From the NCBI GenBank assembly GCA_963775395.1, contig CAVZIX010000006.1, positions 1 to 64,000 on the forward strand: a stretch of DNA of 64,000 nucleotides. The letters run 5' to 3'. Numbering within the stretch: position 1 is the first letter of the stretch; the number at the start of each line of letters is the position of its first letter. The stretch is from JAIBJN01 sp963775395 (GTDB lineage Bacteria > Actinomycetota > Thermoleophilia > Gaiellales > Gaiellaceae). The notes beneath the pieces were generated by a model. It did no database searches, was not told the DNA's origin, and saw nothing but the letters and a program-made list of their open reading frames with translations. Made by a program: the position numbers and the translations under genes. Below are positions 8,678 to 16,712 of the stretch, piece by piece.

Positions 8678-11164
8678 ATGCGACGACTGACGGTGGCCGG
8701 CGTCGTCGGCCTCGGGCTCCTCCTCTCCGCGGGCGCCCTGGCGCTCGTGCTCGCGAGCGACCACGAGGAAGACCCGATCTTCAGGGCCACGGCGTTCCTG
8801 CTCATGGCCTGGTCGTTCATCGGTGCGGGCATCGTCGCGTGGATGCGCCGCCCGGACAATCCCTTCGGGCAGCTCATGACAGCCGTCGGGATGACCGTCT
8901 TCCTCGGCGCGCTCGGCGCCGCGAACGACTCGATCCCGTTCACGCTCGGCTACGTGTTCGGCGGCATCTTCATCGCCGTCTTCATCCACGCGCTGCTCGC
9001 CTTCCCGCGCGGTTACCTGGAGACGAGGCTCGTCTACGGGATCGTCATCACGGCATATCTGATCCTGACGGTGGGCTCCCTGCTGACCGCCTTCTTCGAC
9101 GACGTTGCGGACGACTGCCCTGAGTGCCCGGCGAACGCGTTCCTGCTCGTCGACTCCCCGGGGGCGGTGGCGGCCATCAACGTCGTGCTCATCGTCATCG
9201 GGCTGCCGGCGCTGGCGGCATCGCTCTTCGTCTTCTGGCGCCGCTGGCATGCGGCGTCGCGTCCGATCCGGCGCATCCTCGCGCCCGTGTATCTCACGGC
9301 CGGCGTCACGCTCGCCTTGCTCGGGCTCACTCTGGTTGTCGCGTCGATCTCCGAGGACGCGGGCGTCGTCGCCTTCTGGGTCGTCATCTTCAGCTTCGCC
9401 TCCGTCCCGTTCGCGTTCATCCTGGGTCTGCTGAGCGGCAGGCTCGCGCGTGCCGGCGTCGGCCAGCTCGTTCTGGACCTCGGCAAGCCCCATGCGCCCG
9501 GCGAGCTCCGCGAGGCGCTCGCCCGCGCGCTCGGCGACCCGACCCTGCGGCTGGCCTACTGGATCCCCGAGACGCGGTCGTTCGCCGACCTCGAGGGCAA
9601 CCCGATCGAGCTGCCCGAGCCCGACGGCGAGGAGCTCGTGACGATGGTCGAGCGCGAGGGCCGCACGGTCGCGGCCCTCATCCACCATCGTTCCCTCGAG
9701 GAGGACCCGCTGCTCGTCGAGTCGGCGGCCGCGACGGCAGCGCTCGCCCTCGAGAGTGAGCGGCGCCACGCTGCGCTGGCGAAGGCCCAGGCCCGCAACC
9801 GCGCGCTCCTCGACGCCTTGCCCGACCTGATGTTCCGCATGACCCGGGACGGCGTCTACCTCGAGTTCAAGGGGCCAGCCGAGGATCTCGCCGTGCCGCC
9901 TGCCCAGCTGATCGGGTCGTCGGCGCACGACATCCTCCCCGGGGACGTTGCCGACCCGCTCGTCGAGGGCATCAGGCGCGCGATCGACACCGGCGAGATC
10001 GTGACGGGCGAGTACCGCCTCGAGCTCGACGGCAGGCTCCGCGACTTCGAGGCGCGGATCGTCAAGGCCGGGGAGGAAGCCGTGCTGATCGTGCGTGAGT
10101 TCACGGAGCGCAACACGGCCCAGGCCGAGCTCGAGCGCCTGCACCTCGAGCTGCAGCAGCGCCATCGCGAGCTCGAGCACGAGCGCGACTTCGCGGGCAC
10201 GGTCGTGGACTCGACGCCGAGCCTCCTGTGCCTCGTCACGCCCGGTGGCTACATCGTCAGGTTCAACCACTCGCTGCACGAGCTCAGCGGGCGCGTGGAC
10301 GACGACCTCACCAAGGGCAACGCGTTCTGGGACGTCTTCATCGCGCCCGAGGAGCGCGACGCTGTCCGCCGGAGTGTGCTCGAGGTCGCCGAGGAGGGCG
10401 GCCGCGGCGAGTACGAGAGCACGTGGATCTCGACTCACGGCAGCCGCCACACGGTCGCCTGGACGACGACCCCGCTTCGCGACGACAAGGGCCACCCGCG
10501 CCTGCTCATCTGCGGCGTCGACATCACCGAGCGCACGGAGTACGAGGCCGAGCTGCGGCGCTCTCGGGCCCGCCTTCTGGAGGCCAGCGACGTCGAGCGG
10601 CGGCGGCTCGAGCGCAACCTCCACGACGGGGCCCAGCAGCGCCTCGTCTCGCTCTCCCTCGCGCTTCGGCTCGCCCAGGCGCGGATCGGCGACGATCCCG
10701 AGGGCGCCGACCGTCTGCTGACCCAGGCCGCGGAGGAGCTTTCCCAGGCGCTCGAGGAGCTGCGCGAGCTCGCGCGCGGCATCCACCCGGCGATCCTGTC
10801 CGATCGCGGGCTCGGCCCGGCGCTCGAGGCTCTCGCGGCCCGGTCACCGCTCGTGATCGACATGAAACTCGTGGAGGAGCGGCTCCCGGAGCCGGTCGAG
10901 GCGGCTGCGTATTACGTCGTCTCCGAGGCGCTGGCGAACGTCGCGAAGTACGCCGAGGCGTCCTCGGTGGCAGTTAGCATCGCGCGTGTGAACGGACGTG
11001 CGGTCGTGGAGATCGCCGACGACGGCATCGGCGGGGCCGATCCGACGCGCGGCTCCGGCCTGCGCGGGCTCGTCGACAGGGTCGAGGCCCTGGACGGAGG
11101 GCTCGAGGTCGAGAGCCCGCCCGGGAGCGGGACCCGGATCCGCGCGGTGATCCCGTGCGGGTAG
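8678..11164 (+). CDS. PAS-containing membrane sensor histidine kinase (HisKA_3 type)
   Basis: 828 aa. About seven to eight TM segments occupy residues 1-255. A linker domain follows, then two PAS-like regions (~370-480 and ~505-620), the second followed by a PAC-like ITERTEYEAEL. The dimerisation/phospho-acceptor segment is RRRLERNLHDGAQQRLVSLS, with His in the LHDGAQQR signature of NarL-type kinases. A HATPase_c domain has the N box (ALANVAKYAEAS) and GSGLRGL. Its stop overlaps the next regulator's GTG by 10 bp, so these are a cognate pair. The signal is unknown. Confidence 0.93.
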   Translation: MRRLTVAGVVGLGLLLSAGALALVLASDHEEDPIFRATAFLLMAWSFIGAGIVAWMRRPDNPFGQLMTAVGMTVFLGALGAANDSIPFTLGYVFGGIFIAVFIHALLAFPRGYLETRLVYGIVITAYLILTVGSLLTAFFDDVADDCPECPANAFLLVDSPGAVAAINVVLIVIGLPALAASLFVFWRRWHAASRPIRRILAPVYLTAGVTLALLGLTLVVASISEDAGVVAFWVVIFSFASVPFAFILGLLSGRLARAGVGQLVLDLGKPHAPGELREALARALGDPTLRLAYWIPETRSFADLEGNPIELPEPDGEELVTMVEREGRTVAALIHHRSLEEDPLLVESAAATAALALESERRHAALAKAQARNRALLDALPDLMFRMTRDGVYLEFKGPAEDLAVPPAQLIGSSAHDILPGDVADPLVEGIRRAIDTGEIVTGEYRLELDGRLRDFEARIVKAGEEAVLIVREFTERNTAQAELERLHLELQQRHRELEHERDFAGTVVDSTPSLLCLVTPGGYIVRFNHSLHELSGRVDDDLTKGNAFWDVFIAPEERDAVRRSVLEVAEEGGRGEYESTWISTHGSRHTVAWTTTPLRDDKGHPRLLICGVDITERTEYEAELRRSRARLLEASDVERRRLERNLHDGAQQRLVSLSLALRLAQARIGDDPEGADRLLTQAAEELSQALEELRELARGIHPAILSDRGLGPALEALAARSPLVIDMKLVEERLPEPVEAAAYYVVSEALANVAKYAEASSVAVSIARVNGRAVVEIADDGIGGADPTRGSGLRGLVDRVEALDGGLEVESPPGSGTRIRAVIPCG

Positions 11165-11799
11165 TCCTCGCCGAGGACTCCGTCCTCCTGCGCGAGGGCG
11201 TCGCCCGGCTGCTCGAGGACCAGGGCTTCGAGGTGGTCGGCCAGACCGGCTCGGCCGAGGATCTGATGCTCAAGGTGCGGAGCTACTCGCCGGACGTCGT
11301 GATCGTCGACATCCGCATGCCCCCGACGCACACCGACGAGGGGCTCAGGGCCGCGCAGGAGATCCGCGAGGCATACCCGGACGTCGGCGTGCTCGTCCTG
11401 TCGCAGTACGTCGAGTCCGCCTACGCCATGGAGCTGCTCGCCGAGAGCGCAGAGGGCGTCGGCTACCTCCTCAAGGACAGGGTCTCCGACGTGGGCGAGT
11501 TCGCCGCCGCCGTCCGGCGCGTGGGGGAGGGCGGCTCCGCGCTCGACCCCGCGATCGTCTCCCAGCTCGTCGGCCGCCGGCGCCGGGACGACCCCATCGA
11601 CACGCTCACGCCGCGCGAGCGCGAGGTGCTCGAGCACATGGCCCAGGGCCGCTCGAACTCCGGCATCGCGTCCGAGCTCGTCGTCACCGAGCGAGCGGTC
11701 GAGAAGCACGTGACGAGCATCTTCGGGAAGCTCAGGCTCCCGCGCGCGGACGAGGACCACCGGCGCGTGCTCGCGGTGCTCACCTTCCTGCGCCAGTAG
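11155..11799 (+). CDS. NarL/LuxR-family response regulator
   Basis: 214 aa. The N-terminal receiver domain (acidic LAED, phospho-Asp in VIVDIRMPP, Lys in YLLKDRV) is followed by a LuxR/GerE helix-turn-helix: LTPREREVLEHMAQGRSNSG then VTERAVEKHVTSIFGKL. GTG start inside the kinase gene. It is the DNA-binding output of the preceding kinase; targets cannot be inferred, although the transporter genes just downstream are candidates. Confidence 0.94.
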   Translation: MRVVLAEDSVLLREGVARLLEDQGFEVVGQTGSAEDLMLKVRSYSPDVVIVDIRMPPTHTDEGLRAAQEIREAYPDVGVLVLSQYVESAYAMELLAESAEGVGYLLKDRVSDVGEFAAAVRRVGEGGSALDPAIVSQLVGRRRRDDPIDTLTPREREVLEHMAQGRSNSGIASELVVTERAVEKHVTSIFGKLRLPRADEDHRRVLAVLTFLRQ

Positions 11800-11826
11800 C
11801 CGCCTCACAACCGCACGGGTCTCGGC

Positions 11827-11844
11827 GGTACGGAAAACCGTACC
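11827..11844. terminator. hairpin after the two-component operon
   Basis: Perfect inverted repeat GGTACGG-AAAA-CCGTACC, 27 bp after the regulator stop and upstream of the 33-aa ORF. It has no T-tract, so an operator is equally possible. Confidence 0.45.
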
Positions 11845-11900
11845 GAGGGAAGACGGCTGGCCCCATTCCCGTCCTGTAGCTCAGGAGGGAGAGTGGCGTC

Positions 11901-12002
11901 ATGAAGATGAAGCTGTATATCAGCGCGGCGATTATCGCCATCCTGGTGCTCGCAGTCGGCGGCTGGACCGTTCGCGGCGTGCGCTGGGCGGTCGCGGGGT
12001 AG
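11901..12002 (+). CDS. 33-aa single-pass membrane peptide
   Basis: ATG at 11901, nine bases after a strong AGGAGGGAG ribosome-binding site, encodes MKMKLYISAAIIAILVLAVG followed by GWTVRGVRWAVAG and a stop. A basic N-terminus plus one hydrophobic helix (residues 5-19) is typical of small membrane peptides. It ends 8 bp before the MFS transporter ATG, so it may be a leader or small partner of that transporter. Unknown family. Confidence 0.55.
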   Translation: MKMKLYISAAIIAILVLAVGGWTVRGVRWAVAG

Positions 12003-12010
12003 GCAGGCCG

Positions 12011-13291
12011 ATGCAGCCTGCGCCCCGGATCGGACGGTTCCTGGGCGCACTCGCGCTTCCGACGTTCGCGCTCGCGCTCGGGATCAGCGTCCTCACGACC
12101 TATGCGCCGCTCCTCCTCGGCGAGGCCACCTCGTCGGCGGGGGCGATCGGAATCGCTGTCGGCGCCGAAGGCGCCTTCGCGCTCTTCCTGCCGCTCCTGA
12201 TCGGCTCGCTCTCCGACCGGACGCAGAGCCGCTTCGGCCGCCGCATTCCGTACGCGCTGGTCGGCGTGCCCCTGCTCGTGGCGCCGCTCGCCATCCTCCC
12301 GTTCGCCCACGGCTACGCGGAGACGGTGGCGCTCGTCTCGCTCTTCTTCGTCGGGTACCACATCTACTACCCGCCGTACCAGGCGCTCTTCGCCGAGCTC
12401 GTGCCCGCGACCCATCAGGGACGTGCGCAGGGCTGGCAGGGCGTCATGCGCGGCCTCGGGCTCGGCGTCGCGCTCGTCGCCGGCGGGCTCCTGCTCTCGG
12501 TGTGGACGCCGCTCCCGTTCCTCCTCGCCGCCGCCGCCGCCGTGCTCGCCACGGTCGTGCTCGTGCGCGAGGTACAGGGCAAGACCGAGGCGCCGGTCGC
12601 TGCCGAGGCCGACGTTCCGAGGATTCCGGGGCCGGGCGTCTTCCGGCTCGTCCGCGAGCGCCCCGACGTGCGCGCCTTCGTGGCCGCGAACGCCCTCTGG
12701 GAGCTCTCGTTCATGGGCCTGAAGACCTTCATCGTGCTCTTCGTCGTCAAGGGCCTCGGCGAGTCGGTTGGCACCGCATCCGCCGTGATGGGCGTCGTCG
12801 CCGGCGCCTACGTGATCGCCGCTTTCGGGGCCGGCCGGCTGGCCGACGCCGTCGGGGTCCACCGGCTCATGCGCGTCTCCATCTGGGTCTACGGTGTCGG
12901 GCTGCTCGTCGGCGCCGGGCTCTCCTCGTTCGGGTCGTTCCTGATCGGCCTGCCGCTCATCGCCCTCGCCGGTGCGGTCGTCATGACCCTCCCGTACGGG
13001 ATCCTCGTCGGGATGACGCCCGCGGGGGCCGAGGGCGCGCTCTCCGGGCTGTTCGGCTTCTCCCGCGCGCTCGGCGCTGTGCTCGGCCCGATCGTCGTCG
13101 GCGTCGCCATCGACGTCCTCGCTCCGGTCTTCCCGGCCACGAACGGCTACGGGGCCATGTGGATCGCCATCGGCGCCCCGATCCTCCTCTCGCTGCCGTT
13201 CCTCAACGCCCTCAAGGGCGAGGACGAGTCGGTCGTCGAGGCCGCGGAGCCGGTCGCCGCGGCCATGGACGACCTCGCGCTGGCCGCCTAG
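12011..13291 (+). CDS. MFS transporter, GPH/SLC45-like
   Basis: 426 aa, 12 predicted TM helices. The loop 2-3 motif SLSDRTQSRFGRRIPYALVG resembles the D-R-T...G-R-R-x-P motif of sugar:cation (GPH/SLC45, sucrose-type) carriers, and YYPPYQALFAELVP lies in TM4-5. A sugar or glycoside substrate is an inference. Translation probably follows the 33-aa peptide on the same mRNA. Confidence 0.85.
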   Translation: MQPAPRIGRFLGALALPTFALALGISVLTTYAPLLLGEATSSAGAIGIAVGAEGAFALFLPLLIGSLSDRTQSRFGRRIPYALVGVPLLVAPLAILPFAHGYAETVALVSLFFVGYHIYYPPYQALFAELVPATHQGRAQGWQGVMRGLGLGVALVAGGLLLSVWTPLPFLLAAAAAVLATVVLVREVQGKTEAPVAAEADVPRIPGPGVFRLVRERPDVRAFVAANALWELSFMGLKTFIVLFVVKGLGESVGTASAVMGVVAGAYVIAAFGAGRLADAVGVHRLMRVSIWVYGVGLLVGAGLSSFGSFLIGLPLIALAGAVVMTLPYGILVGMTPAGAEGALSGLFGFSRALGAVLGPIVVGVAIDVLAPVFPATNGYGAMWIAIGAPILLSLPFLNALKGEDESVVEAAEPVAAAMDDLALAA

Positions 13292-13309
13292 TTCCCACTC
13301 GCGCTAGCA

Positions 13310-13330
13310 CCACCCGAAGACGCCGGGTGG
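13310..13330 (+). terminator. terminator-like hairpin after the MFS gene
   Basis: CCACCCG-AAGACGC-CGGGTGG, a 7-bp stem starting 18 bp after the MFS stop. There is no clear T-tract. Confidence 0.5.
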
Positions 13331-13399
13331 CCTCATTCCGGTCGGGCACCGCCCTTGAGAGCCTGCGGTCACGCACTCAAAGACCAAGGACGTGATGCC

Positions 13400-15622
13400 A
13401 TGACCCCCCTCGCCAAGTCTCAGAACCTCGCCGCCCGGATGGGTCGCTGGAGCGCAGCCCACCGGAAGACCGCGATCTTCGGGTGGCTCGCATTCGTCGT
13501 CGTCGCTGTCGCGCTCGGCAGTGTCGTCGGCACCAAGTCCCTCGACCCCGCCGATGCCGAGGCCGGCGACACCCGCCGCGCGTTGCAGATGGTCGACAGC
13601 GGCGGCTTCGACGACACGGTCGACGAGTCCGTGTTCATCGAGCACGGATCGCTACCCGCCTCGAGCGCCGAGTTCAAGGCGGTCGTCAACGACGTCGTCG
13701 CGGAGCTGAACGCCGCCGACGCCGTTTCCCGCGTCCGCTCGCCGCTCGACGACCCGAAGCTCGTCTCCCCGGACGGCCAGGCCGTCCTCGTGCAGTACGA
13801 GCTGGACGACACCGGCGTGGGCGCCGTCGACCGGATCGAGCCCATCCTCACGACTGTGGACGACATCGAGGCCGCCAACCCCGGCTTCACCGTCGACGGG
13901 TTCGGCTCCGCGAGCGGCGAGAAGTCGGTCGACGACACGATCGCGTCCGACTTCCAGCGGGCCGAGTTCACGGCCGTCCCGCTCACGCTCGGCATCCTGC
14001 TGATCGTCTTCGGAGCCGCCGTCGCGGCCGGGATCCCGCTGCTGCTCGGCCTTTCCGCCGTCATGGCGACGCTCGGCCTGCTCGCGGTCCCGAGCCAGCT
14101 GGTTCCGATGGACGAGGCCTCCGCCTCGATCATCTTGCTGATCGGTCTCGCGGTGGGCGTCGATTACTCGCTCTTCTACCTCAAGCGCGAGCGTGAGGAG
14201 CGGGCGGCCGGCAGGGGCCCCGCGGCCGCGCTCGAGGCCGCCGCGGCCACGTCCGGCCGGGCAGTCCTCATCTCCGGGCTGACCGTGATCATCGCGCTTG
14301 CCGGGCTCTTCTTCGGCGGGACGGCGATCTGGACCTCGATCGCGATCGGCACGATCATGGTCGTCGCCATCGCCGTGGCGGGATCCCTGACGGTGCTCCC
14401 GGCGCTGCTCTCCTGGCTGGGCGACCGTGTCGAGAAGGGCAAGATCCCGTTCGTGCACCGCCTGAGCCGGAAGGACGGCGACTCTCGCTTCTGGGGCGCC
14501 ATCCTCGACCGCGTGCTGCGGCGTCCGCTCGTGTCGGCCGTCGCCTCCGCGGGCGTGCTCGTCATCCTCGCGCTCCCGGCCTTCGGGATGCACACGGCCT
14601 TCCCGGGCATCTCGAGCCTCCCGCGCGAGATCCCGATCATGAAGACATACGACCGGATCCAGACGTCCTTCCCCGGCGGCCCGCTGCCCGCAGTGGTCGC
14701 GGTGGAGGCCGACAGCGTCGCCACGCCCGAGTTCGAGGCCGCGCTCGCCGACTTCCGCCGGCAGGCGCTCGCGACCGGCCAGATGGAGGACCCGATCGAG
14801 GTCCAGGTGAACGACGCCTCGACGGTCGCGGTCATCTCCGTGCCGCTGGCCGGGACGGGCACCGACGACGCCTCGACCGAGGCCCTGCTGACGCTCCGCG
14901 AGGACGTCATCCCGGCCACGATCGGCAGCGTCGACGGAGCCGAGGTCGCCGTGGCCGGCGAGGCCGCCTCGTCGTACGACTTCAGCCAGCTCACGAAGGA
15001 CAGGGCGCCGTACGTGTTCGCGTTCGTTCTGCTCCTCGCGTTCGGGCTCCTGCTCGTCGCCTTCCGCTCGATCGTGATCGCAGCGAAGGCAGTCCTGCTC
15101 AACCTGCTGTCGGTGGCGGCCGCCTACGGGCTCCTCGTCATCGTCTTCCAGTGGGGCTGGGGCGAGTCGCTCCTCGGCTTCGAGTCGACCGGCGCGATCA
15201 CCGCCTGGCTCCCGCTGTTCATGTTCGTGATCCTCTTCGGCCTCTCGATGGACTATCACGTGTTCATCCTCAGCCGGATCCGCGAAGCATTCGACCGCGG
15301 GCTCGACACCGAGGCGGCCGTGACCCATGGGATCAAGTCGACCGCCGGCGTCGTCACCGCGGCGGCGATCGTGATGGTGGCGGTCTTCTCCATCTTCGCC
15401 ACGCTCTCCACGATCGACATGAAGCAGGCAGGCGTCGGCCTGGCGGCAGCGATCCTGATCGACGCCACGATCGTCAGGGCGGTGCTCCTCCCGTCGGTCA
15501 TGAAGCTCCTGGGCGACTGGAACTGGTACCTCCCCAGGTGGCTCGAGTGGCTGCCCGAGGTCTCCCACGAGACCGAGCGCTCGCCGCAGAGCGTGCCTTC
15601 CCCGGCGCCCGCCGGCCGGTAG
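13400..15622 (+). CDS. MMPL-family RND transporter
   Basis: 740 aa with the twofold MMPL layout. TM1 (~residues 22-42) is followed by a large extracytoplasmic domain to about 190, then five TM helices, including the AVGVDYSLFYLKREREER motif typical of MMPL proteins. A second extracytoplasmic domain and a second TM bundle follow, with GLSMDYHVFILSRIREA. Such pumps move lipids, siderophores or drugs using the proton gradient. Start set at the ATG before TPLAKSQ, 10 bases after AAGGA; the upstream in-frame start lacks an SD. Confidence 0.93.
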   Translation: MTPLAKSQNLAARMGRWSAAHRKTAIFGWLAFVVVAVALGSVVGTKSLDPADAEAGDTRRALQMVDSGGFDDTVDESVFIEHGSLPASSAEFKAVVNDVVAELNAADAVSRVRSPLDDPKLVSPDGQAVLVQYELDDTGVGAVDRIEPILTTVDDIEAANPGFTVDGFGSASGEKSVDDTIASDFQRAEFTAVPLTLGILLIVFGAAVAAGIPLLLGLSAVMATLGLLAVPSQLVPMDEASASIILLIGLAVGVDYSLFYLKREREERAAGRGPAAALEAAAATSGRAVLISGLTVIIALAGLFFGGTAIWTSIAIGTIMVVAIAVAGSLTVLPALLSWLGDRVEKGKIPFVHRLSRKDGDSRFWGAILDRVLRRPLVSAVASAGVLVILALPAFGMHTAFPGISSLPREIPIMKTYDRIQTSFPGGPLPAVVAVEADSVATPEFEAALADFRRQALATGQMEDPIEVQVNDASTVAVISVPLAGTGTDDASTEALLTLREDVIPATIGSVDGAEVAVAGEAASSYDFSQLTKDRAPYVFAFVLLLAFGLLLVAFRSIVIAAKAVLLNLLSVAAAYGLLVIVFQWGWGESLLGFESTGAITAWLPLFMFVILFGLSMDYHVFILSRIREAFDRGLDTEAAVTHGIKSTAGVVTAAAIVMVAVFSIFATLSTIDMKQAGVGLAAAILIDATIVRAVLLPSVMKLLGDWNWYLPRWLEWLPEVSHETERSPQSVPSPAPAGR

Positions 15623-15649
15623 GCCCCAACCGCCATCCGCAGACGGTTC

Positions 15650-15675
15650 CGCGCCCCCACGAAAATGGGGGCGCG
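15650..15675 (+). terminator. strong GC-rich terminator after the MMPL gene
   Basis: CGCGCCCCCA-CGAAAA-TGGGGGCGCG: a perfect 10-bp stem with a 6-nt loop, 27 bp after the transporter stop, followed by a modestly pyrimidine-rich tail. Confidence 0.75.
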
Positions 15676-15679
15676 GGCC

Positions 15680-15708
15680 TTCCTGCGTCCGATGCGCGGC
15701 GTTACTCT
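15680..15708 (+). promoter_or_regulatory. candidate promoter of the ncRNA
   Basis: TTCCTG (15680-15685), a 17-bp spacer, then TACTCT (15703-15708), matching the TANNNT -10 pattern used at other starts in this window. It lies directly before the structured region. Confidence 0.4.
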
Positions 15709-15709
15709 T

Positions 15710-15863
15710 AGAGGCGGTACGCGAGGCGGAGCCCGTTGCGGCGGGGCCCCGCCTCGGCGTCCGTGGGCTACGAGCCGGGGGAGAGATCCGGGAGCCTGCG
15801 GCCAGCTCCGGGGCCTCCGGCCCGCTAAGGCCCAGACAGTACGCCTCTCGTTCAGCTTGAACG
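15710..15863 (+). ncRNA. candidate structured non-coding RNA, unassigned
   Basis: About 140 nt with no open frame, closed by long-range pairing of AGAGGCGGTAC (15710-15720) with GTACGCCTCT (15839-15848), one base bulged. Inside are a hairpin GAGGCGG (15723-15729)/CCGCCTC (15749-15755) with an inner CCCG/CGGG stem, GGCT-ACG-AGCC at 15766-15776, and GGGCC/GGCCC near the 3' side. A terminal hairpin CGTTCA-GCT-TGAACG (15849-15863) follows. I see none of the conserved motifs of SRP RNA, RNase P, tmRNA or the common riboswitches. It is bounded by a terminator and by the next gene's promoter, suggesting an independent transcript. Confidence 0.45.
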
Positions 15864-15895
15864 CACAACGACCCGAAAATTTGCAGAATCCTCAC

Positions 15896-15909
15896 AATTG
15901 TCGACAATT
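15896..15909. promoter_or_regulatory. 14-bp perfect palindrome, operator candidate
   Basis: AATTGTCGACAATT, AT-rich in a GC-rich genome, immediately upstream of the candidate -35 of the MmcQ gene. The form TTGTCGACAA resembles GntR-type operators, but no regulator is encoded next to it. Confidence 0.55.
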
Positions 15910-15910
15910 T

Positions 15911-15938
15911 TTGTCGGGCTAGCGGAACTGGTTAGGCT
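15911..15938 (+). promoter_or_regulatory. promoter of the MmcQ/YjbR gene (leaderless)
   Basis: TTGTCG (15911-15916), a 16-bp spacer, TAGGCT (15933-15938), then six bases to the GTG start at 15945. Confidence 0.6.
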
Positions 15939-15944
15939 GGCGCC

Positions 15945-16304
15945 GTGCCCGACCTCGACGACCTCGCCGAGCAGCTCCGGCAGCTGGCGCTCTCGTTCCC
16001 GGAGACCTACGAGGACGAGCCGTGGGGCCATCCCGTCTTCAAGGTGGGCGAGAACTCGATGTTCGCCTCGATGTCGGTCGCCGAGGAGTGCGTCCGCCTC
16101 ACGGTCAAGCTGACCGCCGAGGAGCGCGAGATCGCGCAGCTCCTCCCGTACGTGAGCACCGCCCGCTACGTCGGCCGCTACGGCTGGGTGACCGCCGAGG
16201 TGGCCGACGACGAGTCCCTCGAGGCCGCGCTCGAATGGCTCCGCGAGAGCTACTGGCTGAAGGCGCCGCCCGCGCTGCGCCACGCGGTCGAGGGCGACGA
16301 CTAG
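15945..16304 (+). CDS. MmcQ/YjbR-family protein
   Basis: 119 aa, a compact YjbR-like fold. FPETYEDEPWGHPVFKVG is the conserved family opening, followed by FASMSVAEECVRLTVKL and, near the C-terminus, ESYWLKAPPALR. These proteins are thought to bind DNA or other ligands through a CyaY-like fold; no catalytic role is established. It is read from a leaderless GTG with an operator-like palindrome upstream. Confidence 0.85.
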   Translation: MPDLDDLAEQLRQLALSFPETYEDEPWGHPVFKVGENSMFASMSVAEECVRLTVKLTAEEREIAQLLPYVSTARYVGRYGWVTAEVADDESLEAALEWLRESYWLKAPPALRHAVEGDD

Positions 16305-16712
16305 CTAGCCCTCGTCGTCGCCGAAGCCGCCCGCGAAGACGTCCTCTTCCTCGGGCTCCGCGGTGGGGGCGACCTCGATCCGCCGGCGCAGATGCGTGTC
16401 GGGGCCCATCTCGTCGGACTTCACGTCTACCTCCCAGTAGAGCTCGCCGTGCTCGGAGCGGTGGCCGGGGAGCGCATCCGCCGGAAGCTCGAGGGAGAAC
16501 GAGAGCGACTGGCCCGTCTGGACGTCGCCTGTGTGGAGCGCCTGCGTCGTGCTGACCGGAGTTTCCTCGTAGTCCGGGCTCTTCTCGTGGAAGGCGAGCA
16601 CGACTTCGAGGACACGCGAGCCGCCGCCCTCGGTGACGAGAACCGTGCCGGCAACGGGCTCCCCGGGCGCAAAGCGCTCGCGGTCGAGCTGGAGCTCGAA
16701 CGCAGGGCTCAC
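16305..16712 (-). CDS. arrestin-like (Spo0M-type) domain protein
   Basis: 135 aa predicted all-beta. It opens with FELQLDRERFAPGEPVAGTV, the arrestin/Spo0M first-strand pattern, and later has the domain-typical SLSFSLELPADALPGHRS. The tail is acidic (EPEEEDVFAGG). Its GTG overlaps the stop of the upstream gene as GTGA, so the two arrestin-like proteins are made together and may pair. Exact role unknown. Confidence 0.7.
   Translation of the reverse strand: MSPAFELQLDRERFAPGEPVAGTVLVTEGGGSRVLEVVLAFHEKSPDYEETPVSTTQALHTGDVQTGQSLSFSLELPADALPGHRSEHGELYWEVDVKSDEMGPDTHLRRRIEVAPTAEPEEEDVFAGGFGDDEG

Noticed and set aside
15710..15863. Known riboswitch or housekeeping RNA (ydaO, cobalamin, SRP, RNase P, tmRNA)
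   Set aside because: The conserved core motifs of these classes were looked for and not found; kept as unassigned RNA.
8558..15907. Very long antisense open frames (742 aa at 8558-10786, 751 aa at 13652-15907)
   Set aside because: They lie opposite clear kinase and transporter genes, have Arg/Glu/Asp-rich low-information sequence without domains, and arise from high GC codon structure.
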